Below are positions 1 to 5,653 of a stretch of 10,136 nucleotides of DNA, one piece after another. The notes under the pieces are model-generated. The model had not been told where the DNA came from. It worked only from the letters and a program-made list of their open reading frames with translations, and searched no databases. Position 1 is the first letter of the stretch. Each line of letters opens with the position of its first letter. The DNA lies in contig CAIZIN010000085.1 of assembly GCA_903933085.1 (NCBI GenBank), positions 1 to 10,136 of the forward strand, in the 5' to 3' direction. This DNA is from an uncultured bacterium. Its GTDB lineage: Bacteria > Patescibacteriota > Minisyncoccia > Phycocordibacterales > CAIZIN01. A program made the translations under genes and the position numbers.

Positions 1-50
1 AAACTTTTAGTACAGAAATCATATAGGAAAATATTAAGATAAAATACTCG

Positions 51-2330
51 TTATATAATCGGCCACTTTTCAACCATTAATATTTTATTTTTTGAAAAAG
101 GCATCAGAGACCAAAGTTCTTCAGTGACAAAAGGCATAAATGGATGGAGGACGATCAGTATTTTTCGAAGTGAATGAAGTAGGAATTGAGCTCTTGAATT
201 CTTCTCATCAATTGTACCATCTTTTAGAATTGGTTTCGAGTCCTCGATTATTTTTGCAGCAAAATCATTCCAAATATATTGATAAACTCTATCTGATGCA
301 ATGTGAATTTTTAAATTATCTAATTCTTGAGTTAGGTTTTCTATTTCAGTGTTTTGTATTTCGATTAATTTTATATCACCCTCTGTCCAGTTTTTAAAGT
401 TTTCATCATAAGTAAAATCTTCGGTGTTTTGAAGAACAAATCTGGAGATATTCCAAACCTTATTTGCAAAATGTTTATAGCCTTTAATTTTGTCTTCGGA
501 GATTTTTGTATCTATTCCGGGAGCTGATCCAACCATAAGCGCCATTCGTCCAGCGTCTGCTCCAAATTTATCTGCTACATCTATTGGGTCAATACCGTTG
601 TTTAGAGATTTTGACATCTTTCGGCCCTTGGCATCACGAACCGTTCCATGAAGATAGACTTTCTTAAACGGAATAGTTCCGATATGGAAACCTGTCATGA
701 GAATCATTCGTGCTACCCAAAAGAAAAGAATTTCATAGCCGGTTTCAAGTACATCTGTCGGATGATATATATCAAGATCTGAACCTTTTTCTGGCTTACC
801 CGTTAAAGTATTCATCGATTGGGGCCAACCCAGTGTTGAAAATGTCCAAAGTCCTGAAGAGAACCATGTGTCTAGAGTATCTTCATCTTGAGCCCAACCT
901 TCACCTTCAGGCGCCTCCATTCCACAATAAGTTTCTGTATTTGAATCTGTATTTTCAATTTTACTTTTTTCATTTTTAATTTTAAATTTATTTCGGTACC
1001 AAACAGGGATTCTGTGCCCATACCAAATTTGCCTTGAGATACACCAATCATCAAGTTTATCAATCCAGTGAAAATATGTTTTACTAAAATAATCAGGCAG
1101 TATTTCGATCTGTCCTCCTTCCACAGCTTTCCTCATTATTTCTTTTAGTGTTATCGTACTTCCGCTTTCTATTCCATTTATTTCAGAGTAGGGGATTGTG
1201 AATTCTTTATTTACAGCAATAAACCACTGTAGTTTTGGAAGGGGTTCAATAATTCCTCCAGTTCTTTCTGCTGTGGAAACATTCTGAGACACTTCTTCCT
1301 CACTAATCATTAAATTTTCTTCACGAAGCCATCTTACAATTTCTTCTCTAGCTTCTAAAACTTTTTTTCCAAGTATTCTTTCATCACCAACAATCATTCT
1401 AGATTTTTCATCAATAACTTGTATGTATGGAAGATTATGTCGCTTAGCAATTTCCCAGTCAATTTTACTGTGGGCTGGTGTAACTCCGAGAGCTCCGGTA
1501 CCAAAATCTTTTTCTACTGAATTATCTGCGATTATTTTAATATGAATTGGAACACCACAAAATACTACATCATATTCTTTACCTACAAATTCTGTGTATC
1601 TAGGGTCTTCAGGATGTACAGCCACTGCCGTATCACCAACTTTAGTTTCAGGTCGGGTTGTGGAAATTGTTATTGGAAAATCTTTTGAATATTTAAAAGT
1701 ATAAAAATTTGCTTTACGTTCTTCGTATATAATTTCGTCATCTGATATGGTTGTCTGGCCTTTTGGATCCCAGTTTACAACTCTGTGTCCACGAGTTATT
1801 AAACCTGCATCATACATACTTTTAAATGCAGTACGTACGGCAAAATTACGTTTTTCATCTAAAGTAAATGCTTCACGAGACCAATCACAAGAAGATCCGA
1901 AAATTTTCATTTGAGAAAGTATTGTATCGTGGCTATTTTGGGCAAATTCATTTACACGGCGAAGCAACTCTTCGCGACCTAAATCATATCGAGATTTCCC
2001 TTCCTCTTTAGAAATATTTTTTTCTACACGTGATTGTGTAGCAATAGCTGCGTGGTCGGTACCTGGAAGCCATAGAGTACGGAAGCCTTTCATTCGGTGG
2101 TAACGGATAAGAGTATCCTCAAGAGTGAGCATAAAAGCATGACCCATGTGGAGTATTCCTGTCACATTTGGGGGTGGTAGGGTGATTACATAAGGTTTTG
2201 CATCTGATGCAATAATTCCTTTTTCAATACAAACATCAGGATTAAAAAAACCACTGTCTTCCCACATTTCATAAATACGTTTTTCTGTTGTGGTAGGGTC
2301 ATATGGCTTGAGCAGTTTTTCGTCTATCAT
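51..2330 (-). CDS. valS: Valyl-tRNA synthetase (ValRS)
   Basis: Class I aminoacyl-tRNA synthetase that charges tRNA-Val with valine in the cytoplasm and edits misactivated threonine. Visible landmarks in the 759-residue product: HIGH-type motif HMGH at 61-64 within PPPNVTGILHMGH, GTDHA at 90-94, CP1 editing signatures TTRPET at 224-229 and GTGALGVTPAH at 277-287, DDWCISRQIWYGHRIP at 427-442, DEDTLDTWFSSGLW at 482-495, KMSKS at 571-575 and the anticodon-binding helix start NKVWNISRFVLQN at 623-635. It ends at EKWPII, just after the anticodon-binding domain, so the C-terminal coiled-coil arm of ordinary bacterial ValRS (about 880-950 residues) is absent. The start MIDEKLLKPYDP was chosen because an open frame continues 58 codons upstream only through a terminator hairpin and the gene's own promoter. 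Residues about 446-468 are a low-complexity insertion where many ValRS carry a zinc-knuckle-like stretch. Confidence 0.97.
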   Translation of the reverse strand: MIDEKLLKPYDPTTTEKRIYEMWEDSGFFNPDVCIEKGIIASDAKPYVITLPPPNVTGILHMGHAFMLTLEDTLIRYHRMKGFRTLWLPGTDHAAIATQSRVEKNISKEEGKSRYDLGREELLRRVNEFAQNSHDTILSQMKIFGSSCDWSREAFTLDEKRNFAVRTAFKSMYDAGLITRGHRVVNWDPKGQTTISDDEIIYEERKANFYTFKYSKDFPITISTTRPETKVGDTAVAVHPEDPRYTEFVGKEYDVVFCGVPIHIKIIADNSVEKDFGTGALGVTPAHSKIDWEIAKRHNLPYIQVIDEKSRMIVGDERILGKKVLEAREEIVRWLREENLMISEEEVSQNVSTAERTGGIIEPLPKLQWFIAVNKEFTIPYSEINGIESGSTITLKEIMRKAVEGGQIEILPDYFSKTYFHWIDKLDDWCISRQIWYGHRIPVWYRNKFKIKNEKSKIENTDSNTETYCGMEAPEGEGWAQDEDTLDTWFSSGLWTFSTLGWPQSMNTLTGKPEKGSDLDIYHPTDVLETGYEILFFWVARMILMTGFHIGTIPFKKVYLHGTVRDAKGRKMSKSLNNGIDPIDVADKFGADAGRMALMVGSAPGIDTKISEDKIKGYKHFANKVWNISRFVLQNTEDFTYDENFKNWTEGDIKLIEIQNTEIENLTQELDNLKIHIASDRVYQYIWNDFAAKIIEDSKPILKDGTIDEKNSRAQFLLHSLRKILIVLHPFMPFVTEELWSLMPFSKNKILMVEKWPII
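927..995 (-). repeat. Low-complexity in-frame insert in valS
   Basis: Encodes residues about 446-468 of ValRS, rich in K, N, E, I, T and S (NKFKIKNEKSKIEN and a T/N-rich tail). It lies between GHRIPVWY and the DEDTLDTWFSS block, where other ValRS have a short cysteine-containing segment; only one cysteine (C469) remains. The A-rich DNA consists of short imperfect repeats, and the peptide resembles the KIQNDKTEI insert in the neighbouring tsaD. Confidence 0.6.
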
Positions 2331-2337
2331 AAGCAAT

Positions 2338-2366
2338 ATAATAACAGAAATGTTGATTTTAGACAA
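2338..2366 (-). promoter_or_regulatory. valS promoter (probably leaderless)
   Basis: On the minus strand, a -35-like TTGTCT (2361-2366) and a -10-like TATTAT (2338-2343) are separated by 17 bp. The -10 box ends 7 nt before the valS ATG, so the transcript would start at or next to the start codon, and there is no Shine-Dalgarno. The -35 box overlaps the U-tract of the upstream hairpin. Confidence 0.55.
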
Positions 2367-2404
2367 AAAGGTGCCCTGATGTCGATGGCTGTCGACATCA
2401 GGGC
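2362..2404 (-). terminator. Hairpin with U-tract upstream of valS
   Basis: A perfect 13-bp inverted repeat (2373-2385 with 2392-2404, loop 6 nt) is followed on the minus strand by ACC and five T. It fits a rho-independent terminator for transcription coming from tsaD, placed just before the valS promoter. It could also act as an attenuator. No T-box signature is visible. Confidence 0.65.
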
Positions 2405-2767
2405 TAATGGATACATAGACTGCTAGTTTTGGCTGGGCGTTAGCAGTCCCTTTCAACCATGAGTCATGGTACGAATATCCAGCTGACCGGGTTGCTGTAT
2501 CCAAAATTATATTCCAAACAAATTTATCGTTTGATTAGAAAGATTACCCCCGGAACAATTTATTTTTTTAATTGGCTGTTCCGGGGGTGGGGCGAGGAGT
2601 TCACAAGCTGTGGGTGTCCTAAAATCTATTTGCAAAAATTTCCTGGCTGGTTGTTTTTGATAGATTTTTCTGACTTCTCGACTCTAGATGTACATAGTCT
2701 TACTTTTTTCCGATAACATTAATATCGGCGTATTTCAGGGGTATCTGATATATTTTATAGCATAGTG
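2405..2767. other. Hairpin-rich tsaD-valS intergenic region
   Basis: This gap holds no convincing gene. It contains hairpins 2418-2425 with 2441-2448 (8 bp), 2456-2462 with 2464-2470 (7-bp arms around one base), 2546-2557 with 2577-2588 (12 bp, GC-rich) and 2710-2715 with 2723-2728 (6 bp). The hexamer TGGCTG occurs four times on the plus strand if the neighbouring terminator loop is included (2386, 2430, 2573, 2644). It may be a 3' UTR, a small RNA or a repeat array; I do not recognise a known RNA family. Confidence 0.5.
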
Positions 2768-4033
2768 CTAGTTTTTTCCCAAGCTCATTCCGCCTTGAGC
2801 GCGTAAATCGGTAGAATATGTAGAATTTGAGCGGTTTATTTTAAGGTAGCCCGCAACACCAATCATTGTTGCATTATCTGTGGTTAATTTTATGTTTGGG
2901 ATTAGGACTTTTGTTTGGGGGAGGGAATCAACTAGTGTTTTACGAAGAGGTTTGTTGGCAATAACTCCACCTCCAACAATTAAGGTTTTTGCACCATAAG
3001 TCTCGATTGCTTTTTTTGTTTTCGCTACTAAAACCTCAATGACCGCATCTTCAAACTCCTTCGCAATTTCCATTTTAATTTCTTCAGTCATCACAGAAAT
3101 TTTTTGTATCATATATAGCACTGCAGTTTTAATTCCAGAAAAAGAAAAATCTAGATCTTTAGAGTGAAGCATCGGCCTAGGAAGTTTGATTTCTGTTTTA
3201 TCATTTTGAATTTTGATATTGTTTCGAATTTCGTGCTTCGAATTTCGTGCTTTCTCTGCTAGTGCAGAAACCTCCGGTCCACCTGGGTATGGGTATCCTA
3301 GTAAGCGAGCAACTTTATCAAAAGCTTCACCGACAGCGTCATCTCGAGTACGGCCGACAACTTCATAATTTCCAATGCTATCGATTTTCACTAATTCAGT
3401 ATGTCCACCAGAGACAAGTAGGGAAATAGCAGGGAATTTAATTTCTTGGATTTGGAAAATAGTTTCAAGATTATTTCCTTTATCTTCCTCGTCTCGCTTG
3501 TTATTCTCGCGAATTCGGGAATCCAGGTTTGAATTTTTTTGAGTTGTGTTTTCAAGTAGTGCTGAAACAATATGACCCTCCATATGGTTTACAGAAATAA
3601 TTGGAAGATTCCAAGCTAGTGAAAGTGCTTTTGCAAAAGTGATACCTACCCAAAGAGCTGGTTCAAGTCCTGGGCCTTCTGTTACTGCAATAGCATCAAA
3701 TTTTGGTTTTTGTGTCTTATTTAAAAAATTAATGAGTAGTTCAAAAAGAACAGGTTCGCGCTCCATCATTTTTTGTAATTCATTTTTGAGATCTTCCGTC
3801 ATTAAAAAATCTTCAATTGGAAGTTTTGCGTTCTCAAGTGCTTGTTCTAAAACTGGAACACAATTTAGTCCATGTTCTCTTCTTGCCAGATTTGGATAGA
3901 CACCTCCAAATTCTTTATGTAATTCAATTTGAGAATTAATTTCATGTGCTAAAACATTGACCGTGTCTTTTTCACAGTCAAGTATGCTTATGGCAGTTTC
4001 GTCACAAGATGTTTCAATGGCTAAAATTATCAT
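2768..4033 (-). CDS. tsaD: tRNA t6A37 threonylcarbamoyltransferase TsaD
   Basis: Transfers the threonylcarbamoyl group to A37 of ANN-decoding tRNAs, working with TsaB, TsaE and the TsaC product; cytoplasmic ASKHA-fold protein. Visible: N-terminal MIILAIETSCDETAISI, the metal-binding pair H150 and H154 in VNHMEGH, LLVSGGHTEL at 205-214, DDAVGEAFDKVARLLGYPYPGGPE at 231-254, DFSFSGIKTAV at 295-305, GGGVIANKPLR at 354-364 and TTDNATMIG at 384-392. At 421 residues it is longer than the usual 330-350 because of three insertions (about 66-110, 161-198 and 261-283). The last two are built from repeat-like DNA. GPGLEPALWVG at 120-130 is the variant I associate with CPR homologues. The ATG lies 4 nt after the 3' end of tRNA-Val, so tRNA 3' processing would leave an almost leaderless tsaD mRNA. 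Confidence 0.97.
   Translation of the reverse strand: MIILAIETSCDETAISILDCEKDTVNVLAHEINSQIELHKEFGGVYPNLARREHGLNCVPVLEQALENAKLPIEDFLMTEDLKNELQKMMEREPVLFELLINFLNKTQKPKFDAIAVTEGPGLEPALWVGITFAKALSLAWNLPIISVNHMEGHIVSALLENTTQKNSNLDSRIRENNKRDEEDKGNNLETIFQIQEIKFPAISLLVSGGHTELVKIDSIGNYEVVGRTRDDAVGEAFDKVARLLGYPYPGGPEVSALAEKARNSKHEIRNNIKIQNDKTEIKLPRPMLHSKDLDFSFSGIKTAVLYMIQKISVMTEEIKMEIAKEFEDAVIEVLVAKTKKAIETYGAKTLIVGGGVIANKPLRKTLVDSLPQTKVLIPNIKLTTDNATMIGVAGYLKINRSNSTYSTDLRAQGGMSLGKN
3223..3250 (-). repeat. 14-bp tandem repeat inside tsaD
   Basis: Two exact adjacent copies of TTCGAATTTCGTGC (plus-strand sense) lie in frame in tsaD and encode part of ARNSKHEIRN (residues 262-271). The following IKIQNDKTEI continues the insert. 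This interrupts the loop between GGPEVSALAEKA and the LPRPM/DFSFSG block. Its length is not a multiple of three per unit, but the whole insert keeps the frame. Confidence 0.85.
3503..3522 (-). repeat. Small palindromic insert inside tsaD
   Basis: ATTCTCG and CGGGAAT arms (6 of 7 paired, 6-nt centre CGAATT) fall in codons for LDSRIREN (residues 170-177). The arrangement resembles the ATTCCC...GGGAAT core of dRS3-type repeats known from Neisseria and other bacteria; the resemblance is by eye only. It sits in a hydrophilic insert between the HMEGH helix and the LLVSGGHTEL strand. Confidence 0.5.
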
Positions 4034-4037
4034 TCTG

Positions 4038-4110
4038 TGCGCGATACAGGATTCGAACCTGTGACATCTACAACGTCAATGTAGCGCTCTACCAACTGAG
4101 CTAACCGCGC
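4038..4110 (-). tRNA. tRNA-Val (anticodon GAC)
   Basis: A complete cloverleaf can be folded: acceptor GCGCGGU with AUCGCGC, D-arm GCUC with GAGC, anticodon stem CUACA with UGUAG around loop UUGACGU, T-arm ACAGG with CCUGU around UUCGAAU, and discriminator A. The anticodon GAC reads GUC/GUU valine codons. CCA is not encoded; CAG follows the discriminator. Only 4 nt separate it from the tsaD start codon downstream. Confidence 0.97.
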
Positions 4111-4116
4111 ATGTTT

Positions 4117-4146
4117 ATTATCAAGTTTAAAATCTAATATCTACAA
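4117..4146 (-). promoter_or_regulatory. Candidate promoter of intact tRNA-Val
   Basis: On the minus strand TTGTAG (4141-4146), 18 bp, then GATAAT (4117-4122), 6 nt before the tRNA. The -35 hexamer lies inside the anticodon-arm remnant of the interrupted tRNA copy. An alternative pair TTGACG / TAAACT with 17-bp spacing also starts in that remnant. Confidence 0.4.
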
Positions 4147-4270
4147 CGTCAATGTAGGTCACACATAATTTTTTACTAAAAATTTGTTCGACCCCACCTC
4201 GGCTCGTCAGCCTCCGGTTTTGCGAAAGCATACCTATGCTTTCTCACTCTACCAACTGAGCTAACCGCGC
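4139..4270 (-). pseudogene. Interrupted, partial tRNA-Val copy
   Basis: Reading the minus strand, 24 nt identical to the 5' end of tRNA-Val (acceptor 5' strand and D-arm, 4247-4270) are followed by 89 nt of foreign, structured sequence. Then come 19 nt identical to its anticodon arm (4139-4157). The T-arm and 3' acceptor strand are missing, so it cannot make a tRNA. The intact gene has the same two segments at 4087-4110 and 4066-4084. It looks like a tandem duplicate disrupted by the structured repeat at 4158-4246. I cannot tell whether the insertion or the duplication came first. Confidence 0.85.
4158..4246 (-). repeat. Structured repeat copy 1 (inside tRNA-Val copy)
   Basis: In element sense (minus) it runs TGAG, a 7-bp hairpin (GAAAGCA / TGCTTTC, loop TAGGTA), linker GCAAAACCGGA, a 4-bp hairpin GGCT-GACG-AGCC, GAG, then GGGGTCG and an AT hairpin (7 bp, loop AGTA), ending in GTGACC next to the tRNA anticodon-arm fragment. 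The same architecture, with different stem sequences, recurs at 5262-5347, 7356-7441 and 9214-9298. Confidence 0.8.
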
Positions 4271-4280
4271 AAGTAAATGA

Positions 4281-4310
4281 ATATTACAACAATATTGCCA
4301 ATGTATGCAA
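4281..4310 (-). promoter_or_regulatory. Candidate promoter before the interrupted tRNA-Val copy
   Basis: On the minus strand TTGCAT (4305-4310), 18 bp, TAATAT (4281-4286), about 10 nt before the first base of the tRNA copy. It probably represents the original tRNA-Val promoter and would now drive the broken copy, the structured repeat, intact tRNA-Val and tsaD as one transcript. Confidence 0.45.
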
Positions 4311-4338
4311 GTTAAATTTACCAGACATGAGTTATTGG

Positions 4339-4674
4339 TTATTTTGATTCTTCTTTCTTCTTATCTATTTTTTCTAAACCAAGTTTTTTGATTCCGAAAT
4401 ATACTACCGCAAAGATAATTAGGAAATCAATAAGTGTGCTAATGAAGTTTCCAATTAGGATATTTGCACTGAAAATAGGGATAGTTATATCATTTAGATT
4501 GCCAAGTTTTCCTAGAAATATTCCAACTATTGGGTTTATAAGGTCGGTGACTGTAGCTGTTACAAGCTTTGTTACAGCACCTCCAATGATAATACCTAAA
4601 GCTAGCCCAATCACCCCATGTTCACGAACAAAGTTTAAAAAATCTTCAAGTCTGGGTTTTAATATTTTTTCCAT
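4339..4674 (-). CDS. mscL: Large-conductance mechanosensitive channel MscL
   Basis: A homo-oligomeric inner-membrane channel that opens under membrane tension during osmotic downshock. The 111-residue protein shows the N-terminal amphipathic helix (about 4-18), TM1 with the conserved VIGLALGIIIGGAVTKLV stretch (21-38), TDLINPIVGIFLG (43-55), a short loop, then TM2 in FISTLIDFLIIFAVVYFGIK (77-96) and a charged tail. It is shorter than the usual 130-150 residues because the periplasmic loop is small and the cytoplasmic C-terminal helix bundle is nearly missing. Start MEKILKPRLEDF was chosen over an ATG six codons upstream, because the upstream one would overlap the TATAAT box. It is divergent from the 71-residue gene at 4778. 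Confidence 0.93.
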   Translation of the reverse strand: MEKILKPRLEDFLNFVREHGVIGLALGIIIGGAVTKLVTATVTDLINPIVGIFLGKLGNLNDITIPIFSANILIGNFISTLIDFLIIFAVVYFGIKKLGLEKIDKKKEESK

Positions 4675-4680
4675 AGTTTT

Positions 4681-4686
4681 ATTATA
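4681..4686 (-). promoter_or_regulatory. mscL -10 box, leaderless start
   Basis: A perfect TATAAT on the minus strand ends 6 nt before the mscL ATG, so transcription should start at the start codon. I see no good -35 hexamer at 16-18 bp, and there is no Shine-Dalgarno. Confidence 0.55.
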
Positions 4687-4712
4687 GCGCAACTTTTAGA
4701 AAAGTAGAGGTG

Positions 4713-4740
4713 TGGACATGTTGATAAAAAGTGTTATATT
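4713..4740 (+). promoter_or_regulatory. Promoter of the 71-residue gene
   Basis: TGGACA (4713-4718), 16 bp, TATATT (4735-4740); each box matches five of six sigma-70 consensus bases. The predicted start near 4747 gives a 5' leader of about 30 nt carrying the strong ribosome binding site. Confidence 0.55.
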
Positions 4741-4765
4741 AATTGTGGATAAAACAATAACAAAC

Positions 4766-4772
4766 AAAGGAG
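4766..4772 (+). promoter_or_regulatory. Strong Shine-Dalgarno deciding the start
   Basis: AAAGGAG lies 5 nt before ATG 4778. It shows that this ATG, not the in-frame upstream candidate at 4712 within the promoter, is the start. It is the clearest functional SD in the window. Confidence 0.85.
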
Positions 4773-4777
4773 TTATT

Positions 4778-4993
4778 ATGGCAGGAGATGGTGCAGCAAC
4801 ATTAAAAGATGAAGTTCGGGCAGTTTTCGAAAATATGTCTGAAGCAGATAGGGATGCCTTGTTGGAAAAGATAAACAGTGGTCTAAAAGACATTGAGGAT
4901 TGTTTTCTGCCTGGTTCCATGTCAGCAGAAGATAAATTGGATTTAATTCGCCGGCGTTGCAAAGAATTGCGGGTTCTTGTTGAAAGAATTTAG
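4778..4993 (+). CDS. Small helical protein of unknown function (71 aa)
   Basis: I do not recognise the family. The 71-residue product (MAGDGAATLKDEV to LRVLVERI) is acidic in its first half and basic in its last third, has no membrane segment or signal, and should be nearly all helix. A proline-containing turn (FLPGSM, 43-48) separates two helices. Two cysteines (C42, C61) are too far apart for a classical zinc knuckle. It is a self-contained unit: near-consensus promoter, strong Shine-Dalgarno and a strong terminator 20 nt after the stop. Codon use is less AT-biased than in valS, tsaD or mscL. The real coding status is well supported by SD, start and terminator; the function is open. Confidence 0.8.
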   Translation: MAGDGAATLKDEVRAVFENMSEADRDALLEKINSGLKDIEDCFLPGSMSAEDKLDLIRRRCKELRVLVERI

Positions 4994-5013
4994 GGTAGGT
5001 AAAAATATCGTTT

Positions 5014-5046
5014 AAACCGTATTAATTTGTTGATACGGTTTTTTTC
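5014..5046 (+). terminator. Rho-independent terminator
   Basis: A 12-bp stem (5014-5025 with 5030-5041, one T-G pair) with loop TTTG, followed by a run of T. It ends the 71-residue gene. Confidence 0.9.
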
Positions 5047-5048
5047 TG

Positions 5049-5072
5049 CGGAGACGGGAGGGATTTTGAATC
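5049..5072 (-). other. Possible 3'-end fragment of a tRNA-Ser
   Basis: The minus strand reads like the T-loop to discriminator part of a serine tRNA: TTCAAAAT, CCCTCC, CGTCTCC, G, then CAG, the same three bases that follow the intact tRNA-Ser and tRNA-Val. It carries extra bases compared with a normal T-arm and lacks the 5' T-stem, so it is at best a degenerate fragment. It starts in the T-loop, like the tRNA-Ser fragment at 5948. Confidence 0.35.
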
Positions 5073-5219
5073 TTACAGATTCTGTACAGTCTTCATATTT
5101 TTTCGGATTAGTAAATCCTCAAAAATATATTCAAACTTTTGACCAATTTTCCTTATAACTGAAAGGAATTAGGAAAATGGAAATACTCTTGTGGAGTGAC
5201 CTCGGACGAAAGCTCCTAC

Positions 5220-5300
5220 AAGTATTTTTCTGCTGAAAAATCTTTTAGGCATACCTTGCCCAAAAGTATTTTTCTACTGAAAAATCTTTTCGTCATACCT
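5220..5300 (-). repeat. Tandem duplication of the AT hairpin module
   Basis: Two copies, 5220-5256 and 5264-5300 (period 44 bp), share AAGTATTTTTCT, then [A/G]CTGAAAAATCTTTT and CATACCT with few differences. Each copy forms an AT stem with a 4-nt loop, the last hairpin of the structured repeat core. Confidence 0.85.
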
Positions 5301-5371
5301 CAGCTCGTCAGCTTCCGGCCTTGCGCTTGGGTCCCTTCCCAAGCTCACCCAGAGCTTTCTTGGGGCCATGA

Positions 5372-5410
5372 ACAAAAATGGCTTGCACCTAAGTGCAAGC
5401 TCATTTTTGT
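5372..5410. repeat. 17-bp hairpin in copy 2
   Basis: ACAAAAATG and GCTTGCAC pair with GTGCAAGC and CATTTTTGT around loop CTAA, with a single bulged T. It lies between the 57-bp module and the core of structured repeat copy 2. Confidence 0.85.
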
Positions 5411-5418
5411 ACCTGTGA

Positions 5419-5475
5419 TCACAAGTTACTAAGTATAATTTTTCGCTTCGCTCAAATTCTACTAAGTACTCGCGA
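5419..5475 (-). repeat. 57-bp module, copy A
   Basis: Identical at 55 of 57 positions to 9303-9359 in opposite orientation. In element sense it contains TACTTAGTA twice (able to pair with one T-T mismatch) around TTTGAGCGAAGCGAAA. That inner segment can fold as GC-GAA-GC flanked by tandem G-A pairs. It is part of structured repeat copy 2. Confidence 0.93.
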
Positions 5476-5528
5476 CCCCGCCTCGCCGTCGTTCCAAGTA
5501 TTCACGACATGCTCCGGCTTCACAAAGC

Positions 5529-5553
5529 TAAAAATCTCCCACTGGGAGATTTT
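5529..5553 (-). terminator. Terminator of tRNA-Glu
   Basis: A 10-bp stem (5531-5540 with 5544-5553, loop ACT), with five T in a row at the stem end on the minus strand. The outer arms CACAAAGC (5521-5528) and GCTTTGTG (5560-5567) extend the inverted repeat into the last two bases of the tRNA. Confidence 0.8.
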
Positions 5554-5565
5554 CTTAACGCTTTG

Positions 5566-5637
5566 TGACCTTACGGGGAATCGAACCCCGATTACTGCCT
5601 TGAAAAGGCAATGTCCTAACCGTTAGACGATAAGGCC
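5566..5637 (-). tRNA. tRNA-Glu (anticodon UUC)
   Basis: Full cloverleaf: acceptor GGCCUUA with UAAGGUC (one G-U), D-arm GUC...GAC, anticodon stem UUGCC/GGCAG with loop UUUUCAA giving anticodon UUC, T-arm CGGGG/CCCCG with loop UUCGAUU, discriminator A. CCA is not encoded. It is divergent from tRNA-Ser and followed closely by a terminator hairpin and structured repeat copy 2. Confidence 0.97.
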
Positions 5638-5653
5638 TTAAAGTAACTCAAAC

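Larger units (their letters stand above)
5219..5528 (-). repeat. Structured repeat copy 2 (composite, after tRNA-Glu)
   Basis: This fills most of the 570-bp gap after tRNA-Glu and lies in its sense direction. In element sense: GTGAAG-CGGA-GCATGT (5504-5524), a 5-bp hairpin GTCGT/ACGAC, GGGGTCG, a 57-bp module shared with copy 4, a 17-bp hairpin with one bulge (5372-5410), then the core: TGAG, hairpin GCTTGGG / CCCAAGC (loop AAGGGA), linker GCAAGGCCGGA, hairpin AGCT-GACG-AGCT, GAG, and the AT hairpin with loop AGTA, present twice in tandem. No gene is visible here. Confidence 0.8.

Noticed and set aside
2331..2504. 58-codon N-terminal extension of ValRS
   Set aside because: It runs through a 13-bp terminator hairpin and the promoter, has no similarity to ValRS, and the family starts around the MIDEKLLKPYDP position.
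2340..2600. T-box riboswitch controlling valS
   Set aside because: No T-box sequence (GGGTGGTACCGCG-like) or specifier arrangement is visible, and valS has a promoter after the hairpin.
2459..2716. Plus-strand 85-codon frame in the tsaD-valS gap
   Set aside because: It covers two hairpins, has no ribosome site, and its composition (many aromatic residues from T-rich DNA) looks like chance.
4139..4270. Intron-containing functional tRNA-Val
   Set aside because: The interrupting sequence lies between D-arm and anticodon arm, and the T-arm and 3' acceptor strand are missing, so splicing could not restore a tRNA.
5177..5236. 19-codon frame after GAAAGGAATTAGGAAA
   Set aside because: It is very short, ends in the repeat and has no terminator or similarity; I regard the purine-rich start as chance.
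5196..5626. Two plus-strand frames of about 78 codons over structured repeat copy 2 and tRNA-Glu
   Set aside because: They are antisense to the repeat and tRNA, cross many hairpins and lack starts with signals.
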